DNA from: Dendrocalamus latiflorus
Taxonomy: Eukaryota > Streptophyta > Magnoliopsida > Poales > Poaceae
Length of the DNA: 64,000 nt
Direction: 5' to 3'
NCBI GenBank assembly: GCA_017311315.1
Contig: CM029613.1
Span: 684,501-748,500, forward strand
Positions 55,931 to 64,000 of this stretch are shown piece by piece; position 1 is the stretch's first letter, and the number at the start of each line of letters is the position of its first letter. Position numbers and translations under genes: made by a program. Below the pieces are notes generated by a model. The model was not told the DNA's origin. It did not search any database and was given only the letters and a program-made list of their open reading frames with translations.

Positions 55931-57884
55931 CGAGGAGGACGAGGGGGTGAAACGGAAGAGTGCTTATGTAGCCGGTTGGACTCCGAGGGACCGGTTTGTA
56001 ATTTGCTACTAGGCCGGGGGCTTGCGCGCGATAGAGTTGGCGGAACCGCGGGTTTCGGTTGGGGTGACCTGGCTGACGTATGGGTCCCACGTGGAGGAGG
56101 GTGGCCAGCTGGTGTGATCTGGCTTTGCTAATGCGACGCGCAAATGCCATTTAAGTAGTATTTGTCGAAAATAGCAGGGATTAGTAGGAGTACAAGAGCT
56201 ACCTAGGTGAGCATAACTAATTCGATTTCAAGGCCGACATAAGCTACCGGATGGGGGGAATTTAACTTTTTGCCACTCTGAAGATTGGCCAATTACCTCT
56301 CTCACTTACATGCGGGGCCGTCTGAGTCACTGACAACGAGCCAGGGTGGCAAATCTGTTGCCACCCTACTCGTAAGAGTGGCAAATAATTAAATTATCCC
56401 CCGGATGGAGTTCAACTTACACATCTGCATTGCATACTCGTTTGAAACGAAGTTTTTCTTTTTTACAAATAGTACAGGAATTACTCTGTTTCTTCTGAAA
56501 ATGCATGCATCCCTGGGCTTTACGCTTTCGGTTATTCGGAATCAACCTCGAATGGACCCCATTTATCTAAGAAAACTACCCTGTTTCTTACGAAATTACC
56601 GAGAAATTACTACATTCCAATCAAACCATAACGCGAGCAGCTAGAGAGCAAGGCTATATTCTTTGGGCTTTTAGATTTTGTCTTTTATCTTCTCCACAAA
56701 TCAAAATAATTAAAACGGTTTCTTGAACCGGATTTTTTAAATGGTTTTCTAAGTTTGAAGCATGTGCACTGTTCACATTGATATCTCCATCATCCATTAT
56801 CATCTTAAAAATATAGACAAAAGTCATCCACCACGACGAAAAGCTATCAACCATAACTTAAAAAGAAAAAAGAAAAACAGGACCCAAATAATTGGATGCG
56901 ACGGCCGGCGACTCGAAGGGCTGCATGTGTTATGTTTCCTAAGGAGGGGATATTCTGCAATAGAAATTTGCGTATCAATGGTCTGCCCCGAGCAAGCGCG
57001 GCACTAAACAGCGGTCAGTGTACATTAACAACTGAGCTCTCGTGGACCTCATTTTTCTAGTGAGACGTATTATCGTTTCTAGTGCAAAGTAGTCAGTAGT
57101 ATAATTCAAGCAATCATTTTGTCAACGACAAACCGGACGACTGTATGGCCCTAACATGTGGTTCGTTTTCTCTGTTTGTTTGTTTAATAGAATTGACATA
57201 TTAAGCTTCCAAAAAAAGATTTGTCAGATTATTCTATCTGCATTCGATGGATGTCTGCCAGCAAAGAAGTCGTCGGCTATTCAGTACAGGACGTTTTAGT
57301 CTTCAACGAGAATTGACAAGAGCCTGAACACAGCATAAAAAAAATGGAAGGACAAGAGATCCAAAACTGTACTTGAGTACTTCCAAACATGCATGAGACT
57401 CATGTATTACTCTGGAGTATACATGCACGATGAACCTGTACTTACATGATATTCTAAACAAAAAAAGAATAAAGAAATTTATTTTCCCTGTGTAAGTTTT
57501 CCATTGTACTATATACTTCCAAATGGTTTGCATATTTCCTCGAGAACTCTATCTGATGGGAAATTAAGCTTTGTGAACAAACAAGAACTAATAAAACTGA
57601 AAGAGTAGAGGTGCAAATGTGTGTCATGTCATGCCTGATGAGAAACAGCGAAGCAACGCACCGAACTCTGGGAAGCAAGGCCAGAAGGAAACAAGCACGA
57701 AACTGAGCAAAGCAAATCAGCTCGTAATTAACTAGTATCTAACCCATCATCAACCACAGACAGCCCAAAAAGAGGCAGATGCCACGCGAGATTCTTCGCC
57801 GTGTCCCACTCCAAAGTCGCACTTTACTTGCCTGTCCAAGTCCAACAGTAGTGCGTGCCACACCCAACATACAGATCACGTGGA
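55931..57884. other. Intergenic, no gene seen
   Basis: Short domain-free frames only. No transposon with paired ends recognised. Confidence 0.4.
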
Positions 57885-58125
57885 GGGTATGTTCTTTACT
57901 GCTTCTAAAATCGGCTTTTGGCTTTTATTATAGTGCCTAACTTTCAAACGGAATATTTTCTCAAAACGGATTCTACAAGTTAATTGTAGTACACGTTAAA
58001 AGCCCAATATCTGTATCAACCAAAATCACAAGCTAGTATCTCTCTCCGTAATCTCTGTTGAAAACAGTCAAAATTCAAAAATTTCAGCCAAAAGCCATAA
58101 GCCACAGTCAGATCAAACAGGCCCG
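57885..58125. mobile_element. hAT-like MITE of the GTTCTTTT family
   Basis: Left end GTATGTTCTTTACTGCTTCT with CGGCTTTTGGCTTTT just inside; the right end includes CAGCCAAAAGCCATAAGCCA. The interior (AGTTAATTGTAGTACA) closely resembles that of 43183-43425 (AGTTAATTATAGTACA). Confidence 0.6.
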
Positions 58126-59495
58126 GAGTCAACAAACAGGGATGTGCATGCGGTGTTAAAAGGTTTTATTCTTTTCTATCCGTAGTTTATAGTTTATGGC
58201 TTATATCTTTTTGTGAAAAAATAAATATTACAGTATTTTTACCGTCTTTTCAAAACAGTTTACTAGGATGTTTTTTTTAAAGCTGCTTATAGTCACTTGT
58301 TTTGTTTGTACAAGCACTTGTTCAAAAGATAAACTGATCAGTGATAGCTATAACACATCAGGCACTAGTGGAAAAGAACGTGCCCAAATTGTAATGACGA
58401 AGAGGCGTATGGCATGGCGCTAATGGTAGCACTAGCACTTGTATTCAGAGCTCAGACTGAATGTCTGAACATTCCCAGCTCCTCCTTCACAGTTAAACAT
58501 AATATCAAACATGCTTGGCTAACAATAGCTGATGTGCACTAACTACGACCACTGAACTTGCTGCAGCCTGGTAGTTAGATGAGGAGACTCTGCTTGACTT
58601 GAGAGTTTTTTTGCGTCTGCGTTTTGCTTTACAAAGCAGTACTTGTTGCGGATAAAAAGGTCCTCGACTGCTGGTTGAGTCTCAGAGGACGAAGCAGAGG
58701 GGGAGGAGGGAGGAGGAGAAGGGAAGGGAAGGGAAGGGGAGAGCGATGCAACACGGATTTTTTACGGGAAACCTCGCCGGCGGCCGGCGGAGACCTCGCC
58801 GCCGTGTGACTCGTATGAGCTGGCCTCACTGCGGAAGATCCTGGTTGGCCGTCGTTGTCCACCTACTGGGCTGACAAAATGGATATGCTACCACCTACAC
58901 GTACAGCTCGTGGCAGCAGGAGCCGGCGGGCCTTATTATTCTTCCCCAATTTCAGCACGGTTCCGTAGGGAAAACGAGAAGCCTCCCAACCCTTGACAAT
59001 TCCACCGCGCCGCGCGGCGGCACAGGGCCCGGCGCTCCGCGCCCTTGTCTTCTCTCGGACGGTTTCCAGGGCTGGCAGGCTCTTCTTTGGAACTGGAGGT
59101 AGCCCGTTGGAGGCTTGCAGCTATTGCAACACGTACCGTGCATTCTCGATTCTTCCCCTCGCAAGCCGTCTGGCAAGCTATGAGCGAGCACGACGGCCAA
59201 GCGACGATGAGCGAGCACAGCAAGCCGCTGCTGAGCAATGAGATGGTCTCAGCCAAAGTGGGTGCAGTGGGTATTGGCGAGTGATGAGCTGGGATGGTTG
59301 TGATGCAAGTAGTGATCGCGGGTGAGTGTGGCAGCCGTGAGTGACGATAGGTGGACGAGAGCATGTAGCGAAGGTTGGTGGCAGCTCATCGTGTTTCGCC
59401 CAAGCGAGCGGTAGCGGACTAGCATGGGTTGAGAGCTGCAAGGATTCACTGTTGAGATCAGGTGCATCTTAGAAGTTTGCATGATTTTTTATGGT
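58126..59495. other. Intergenic, no supported gene
   Basis: A second MITE-like stretch with TTTATGGCTTATA lies at 58180-58320. A GGGAA/GGAGGA-rich stretch lies at 58695-58740. The GC-rich part at 58900-59480 is open for 77-142 codons on both strands but has no domain. Confidence 0.35.
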
Positions 59496-60180
59496 TTTTT
59501 GGTTAAAATCCGGTGCATTTTGTTTGAATTTGTGTCGAACCTACTTGAAAACATGAAATTGTGTTTGAATTTTGTTCTATTGTTGAAACTTTTTAATAAA
59601 ATGTTGCTGAAGAAATATTTCTAAAACTTGTTAAAACCTCTTAAAACTTGCTACAAACTTTTTCTAAAACTTCTTGAAACGTGTTAAAATCTTACAACTT
59701 GCTTCAAACATTTTCCTAAAATTTTTTGAAACATGTTAAAACTTGTATAAAACTTTTTACTAAATATGTTGAAAGCTGTTTAAAACATCAAGTTCAAAAA
59801 TAAAAAATGAAACTTTTTTTTAACTTTTCTTTAAATGCAATGGAACCTAAAAACCTCATGAAACTCTTCGGTTAAAATTTGATAAAACATGTTGAAACCT
59901 CATGAAATTCTTCGGTTGAAACTTCATAAAACATGTTGAAGCATACTGAAACCTCATAAAACTCTTCGATTGAAATTTAATGAAACATGTAAAAACTTGA
60001 AGCTTGAATTTGAAAATCTGGAACTTGTTAGAATGTGGTCTTGATTTTTTCTGAAATCTTCTAGAAGCTTCTAGATATATGTAAAATTCACTGGAACTCA
60101 AAACTTTTTAAAATATTTTTAATGAAACTTCCTGAAATTTGATGAAACTTATTGCGCTATGTTGAAACGCTATAAAACTT
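59496..60180. repeat. Degenerate tandem repeat of AAAACTTG/TGAAAC phrases
   Basis: Phrases such as TTAAAACTTG, TTCTTGAAACGTGTTAAAA and CATGTTGAAACCTCATGAAA(C/T)TCTTCG recur many times with variable spacing (often 50-60 bp in 59850-59985). No conserved protein. It may be the subterminal region of an old transposon. Confidence 0.65.
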
Positions 60181-61317
60181 TGCTGTATTATTGGAGTGCT
60201 TTTAATATTATATCGTTGGCTAGCTGCTCCCTTTATGTGTGTGGTACCGTACGTGATAGGATCGTTTGGTTTGGGTTTTCGATTGTCTTGTTTGTTAATC
60301 GCCGCATCTTGATTTCGATTTACCAAGGGTTTTGCTATTCGATAATACAAACTAAAATCTGGGCCGACTGGACGACAGCCGGGCCGTGCACAAAAGCTTG
60401 TACGGCCCAAAAGCACCGCATTCCGTGTTCAGGAGACCGGGTTGGGCCTCGTTCGTTTTCCGATTTGCCGGTCGTCTTTTTTTTTCTTTACAGAGAAAAC
60501 TTTTAGTTTCTTTCTCTCGGAAAAAAACCCTTACCATGGATGATGGTCAATTTTTCCTGGTTTAACAAAAATCAATAGTTAAATATGGTTTGTCCTCTCT
60601 CAGTATTTGAATGGCAGGAATCAGTCACATCTCTCGTCTTCCTATGTACTGCACTAGCACCAGCAGGCAGCAGCAGTGTGCATGCATGTGAGTTCAGCCG
60701 ATCCGGCACGGCACGCACGTACGCGACATTTCACCGATGGAACACACAAATAATATAATCATCCATTTGCCAATCCAGAGAATTATCACGGGCGGCAGCT
60801 TATAAATCCTGACCCATGCATCGCATGTTGAAAAGCAGAGGAGGAAAAAGGAAGAGATGGTCCGTGATCCATGACGCGTTCGAGGGAGGAAGACGGAGCA
60901 AAAGCAGGGGCGGGCAGCGCCGCGCACGTGAAGAAAATAACTCACCGGCCGGGCCGGGCTAGCTTTGGAGGTGGCGCGCGGTCGAATTCATCGTCCTCCC
61001 GAGCTAGCCCCGTCGATCGTCTCCACGCCTCTTCTTAATTAATGCGCGCTCAGGAGCCAAGAGGCTCCTCGTCCATACATACGCAAAGCCGGCCTCGTCG
61101 ATCGTCTCTTCCTCCTCCTCTCCTTGCCTCCTTGCCCAGTGCTGCTGCCGCCGCCGCCGCAAACTTATCAGCAGCCCAGCCCTCCAAACTCTCACAAGCT
61201 TTCCTTGGTCTGCATGCATGGCATGCACACGTCCGGTGTGTGATCCTGCATGCATGTGTCCGTCGTGAGACGTGAGTCCATCAAAGCTACAGCCATCTTT
61301 ATGAATTTGATCTGATC
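60181..61317 (+). promoter_or_regulatory. Upstream region of FAMA
   Basis: No other gene is seen. A palindromic CACGTG (G-box/E-box) lies at about 60926-60931, some 390 bp before the start codon. A CT-rich leader-like tract is at 61106-61140. Functional relevance of these sites is untested. Confidence 0.35.
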
Positions 61318-62093
61318 ATGGACAAAGAGGTACATCGTACTTGCATGCATGAAAGGATCGATGTTCCAGCTTGCCATCTTCAGTTTGCAGATTAATGTTC
61401 TAGCTTGCCATATTCAGTTTGCAGATTAAGTGTTTAGTTATGTGCTTAGCATCACTTGTTTGCAATGATCATATATAGCATACAAGTCACCAGCAGCTGG
61501 ATAGCTTTGCGCCGTTGGACCGGGCGCCGGAGGAGCCCGGCGGCCGCGTCGCGGGAGCCGAGATGGTCGACTACATGCTGAGCCAGCCGCCGCCACCGGG
61601 GCCGCAGAGTCAGGTGTCCTTCGACAAGCTCAGCTTCACCGACGTGATGCAGTTCGCCGATTTTGGCCCCAAGCTCGCGCTTAACCAGCCGGCGCCGTCC
61701 ACCGACCACGACGACGTGGACGACGACGACGACGATAGCTACTTCCTCAGGTTCCACTCCCTGCCGTCACTCCCCGCCGCCCCTTCCCGCGGCGGCGCCC
61801 ATCATGAGGAGGAGGGCAGTAAGACGACGGTCGACGGTGGCGCACACGACGTCGGCGGCGTGTCCGAGTGCACGACGCTGGTCCAGCAGCCTGACGGCGG
61901 CGGTCGTACGGATCAGAAGGCCGGGGATCAGGGGAAGAGCGGGCGGCGGAAGCGGCCTCGGACGATCAAGACAAGCGAGGAGGTGGAGAGCCAGCGGATG
62001 ACGCACATCGCCGTTGAGCGCAACCGCCGCCGGCAGATGAACGACTACCTCAGGGTCCTCAGGTCACTCATGCCAGGATCCTATGTCCAAAGG
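61318..62093 (+). CDS. FAMA: bHLH transcription factor FAMA (5' part; gene continues past window)
   Basis: Exon 1 (61318-61329) encodes only MDKE; exon 2 (61497-62093) adds 199 codons, so 203 residues are in the window. FAMA-specific wording is clear: MVDYML, FDKLSFTDVMQFADFGPKLA, and the block KRPRTIKTSEEVESQRM. The basic region and helix 1 follow; H174, E178 and R182 are the E-box-contacting residues. Exon 2 stops at SYVQR, exactly where FAMA genes have an intron before GDQASI. No exon encoding the loop end and helix 2 was found up to 64000, so intron 2 exceeds 1.9 kb and the product is incomplete here. FAMA drives the last symmetric division and guard-cell fate in stomata, acting in the nucleus as a dimer with SCRM/ICE1 (family knowledge). 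CAG|CTG at 61497 was chosen as acceptor; CAG three bases upstream is an alternative. Confidence 0.9.
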
Positions 62094-62329
62094 GTACCTA
62101 CATATCTCACGTCGCTCGCTACACAGTATAATATGATTTGGACTAGATGTCTAGACCATTCATTCATATGAAAAAAAAAATCTGGATTGCTATACAGCAT
62201 GCGAGTGATTGCTTTTGACCTTTTCTTCTATCGAACATGAGTTCTATTACTATAGTTATGGAACGAAAATTTCCAAATCAAGGAGGGGCAAATTCAGACA
62301 ACAAAATGACAATTCATTTAGGATTAGGG

Positions 62330-63490
62330 GTAGGATTCAGTTACCTTCTCCAGCGACAGAGAGCAACGAAGGCGGAGGGATCTCTGGTGATGACCGGCGT
62401 TAGGGTTAGGGTTCACTGGTATTAGAGAGGGGTTCACTAGGACCTTAGGGTTTAGAGAGAGGGGGAGGCAGTGGTGGTGGGGAGGGCGCCGCCTGCCGCA
62501 AGATCGGAAGTGGGCGATGGACGACACGACATAGAAGGTGATGTAATATTAGGTTGGATAGGGGCGGCTAGGAAGAAGAGGTAGAGAGGGCACGGATGGT
62601 GGAGGTGGTGGCAGCGATGAAGGCATGCAGTGTTTTTTTGGACCGAAGAGGAAGAAGAAGCAGTGGGCGAGGTGGCGGTCATGTGCATGAAGCTTGGGCT
62701 GGTGGCGACGGCGTCAGGATCTGACATGGTGCGCTGGAGTGAAGAAGGGGCTTGAGAGGAAGAAGGAATGAAGAGGTGGGTTAGTGTGAGGGGGGACTCA
62801 GCAGAGTGAATGGACAAGGTGGCGTGTTGGGTCGTAGACTTGTAGTTGGGTTGGGCCTTTGATCCATAGTTATGGATGAAATCTTTGATAGATAGAGGCC
62901 ACCATATTTTTTGTTCAAATCATTTGAATTTCTGACCTTGTAATTTGCTTGGAGATTCGTGCTTTGACTGGTGAGGTCATCTTATTTTGTGGTGGTGGCC
63001 ATGAGTTAGGGGGGGTTTGCCGTATTAGGGCTTGGGATTTAGTGGGGCCAGGATTTGGAGTGAGATCGGGGCGACGAGAGCACTGTGATGGGTGGCGACG
63101 GTGGCGGGGAGGCAAGGTGGGGTCAATGGGTGGGTGGGGTGACTAGTGTGGGGGCGATGGGAGGCGGTCGAGATGGTAGAATCAACAGCGGTGGTGAGCC
63201 GCTGAAGATGGGGAAGAAAGGGCGGTGGTAGTGGGGAGGTGGAAGCGGGGCGGAGGAGGAGGCGGCAGGCGGGGAAGGAAGCCATGGGATGAGCTTTGCT
63301 GGCGTCGAGGCGGTCGGGAGGTGGCATGCAGGGTAGTAGCAGGGTGCGTGGAGGTGTTCCGTGTTGTGGCGGCATGGTGGGAGAGACAAGAGTAGCTCGC
63401 GCGAGGATCAAGAGGTGAATAGGTGATTCTTTAATTGGAAGTTGGTGAGGGTAAGAAATCTGACTGATTTTAACCCCAAAAAACAATCTA
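62330..63490. mobile_element. GC-rich repeat-like sequence inside FAMA intron 2
   Basis: GGTTAGGGTTAGGGTT-type wording (62398) precedes GGAGG/GGCGG-rich sequence open on both strands with low-complexity Pro/Ser translations. The part at 63000-63420 resembles 655-1000. No ends were delimited, so the boundaries are approximate. Confidence 0.4.
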
Positions 63491-63565
63491 ATTAATCTGA
63501 ACGAAGGATAGACATACTTCTATTGTGGCGCGCTACCCTTTGACTAAAAAGTATGGCAAAACATA

Positions 63566-63813
63566 CTCCCTTGTCCACAAATGTAGGTCATTTTTGACTT
63601 TATGGTCTTCAATGCAAGGCTTTGACTTTAATTTATAATCATAATATACTAGCAAAATTTTTTTATATATATATATAATGAAAATATTTTTACAAGACAA
63701 AGTCAATAGTATTATTTTTATGTAGCCAATCTATATAATTTAATATATATTAATAGTTAAAATTTGAAAAGCTTAACCGTACGAAATCCACAGCAACCTA
63801 TATTTGTGGACAG
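63566..63813. mobile_element. Stowaway-like MITE in FAMA intron 2
   Basis: Left end CTCCCTTGTCCACAAATGTA after TA, and right part TATATTTGTGGACA, the inverse. The extreme right end is degraded. AT-rich interior of about 248 bp. Confidence 0.7.
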
Positions 63814-64000
63814 TGCAAATGCAACCGTTGTATGTATAGCATAGCAAACTCGTGATCTGTTGTAACTTGTAAACAATCGTGCTGTGCTATGTACAATCGT
63901 CGCAGCCAATTTCTACACATACATGCTAGCTAGTGTCTTATATGAAAAATGTAATTAAGTAAAGAATAGATATGAACACAGTTAAATTTCCTATAGATGA

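Noticed and set aside
62398..62413. Telomere-like GTTAGGG repeats
   Set aside because: Only two or three imperfect units within an intron; not a telomeric array.
62337..63490. Possible gene antisense in the FAMA intron
   Set aside because: Pro/Ser/His low-complexity translations only, and similarity in style to the repeat at 655-1000.

Overview
The window is nuclear DNA from a grass (Poaceae). First exons are GC-rich and introns AT-rich, and Stowaway-, Tourist-, Mutator- and hAT-like MITEs, an OsSN-like tRNA-derived SINE, a solo LTR and a Helitron-like end are scattered through it. From memory, the gene order resembles the rice chromosome 5 long-arm segment with a PP2C, SIG5, a GABA-type amino acid transporter and FAMA. 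That synteny is recalled, not computed.

Seven protein-coding loci are supported. Left to right they are: a TTL-type TPR-thioredoxin gene (+, 1548-4805, 7 exons, 692 aa); an intronless RPS2-like CC-NBS-LRR gene (+, 13230-16094, 954 aa); an 8-exon PP2C phosphatase (+, 22357-28285, 493 aa); an intronless DYW-class PPR gene (-, 36933-34384, 849 aa); a plastid sigma factor of SIG5 type (-, 42539-39052, 6 exons, 485 aa); a GABA/amino acid transporter (-, 46891-43542, 6 exons, 479 aa); and an EDR4-like zinc-ribbon protein with an XLG-like C-terminal module (-, 55556-51403, 4 exons, 777 aa). The bHLH gene FAMA (+, from 61318) has its first two exons here and runs off the right end. Exon joins were worked out by hand from GT/AG sites; every join keeps the reading phase and restores a family motif.

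The rest is mostly transposon-derived. A 263-bp fragment of the NLR NB-ARC domain lies 6.2 kb upstream of the intact gene, about 96% identical, abutting a repeat. A 3.3-kb solo LTR (16896-20217) with a perfect 5-bp target duplication separates the NLR from the PP2C. Between the PP2C and PPR genes are a Helitron-like 3' end, part of an LTR element with a tRNA-Met primer-binding motif, and a foldback MITE with a 9-bp target duplication. An odd satellite-like stretch (37430-38290) lies between PPR and SIG5. Several genes carry elements in introns: SINE in PP2C, TIR element plus Stowaway in SIG5, a MITE nested in a MITE in the transporter, a LINE fossil in the EDR4-like gene, and repeats in FAMA.

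The genes do not form an operon-like unit. Two relate to immunity (NLR, EDR4-like), two to organelle gene expression (SIG5, DYW-PPR), and others to signalling, transport and stomatal development. I found no CRISPR array, rRNA or functional tRNA gene, and no clear candidate for a wholly new system. The most noteworthy items are the decayed NLR fragment, the NLR's MHD-to-MHP change, the zinc-ribbon/XLG-like fusion, the nested MITEs and the satellite-like array.
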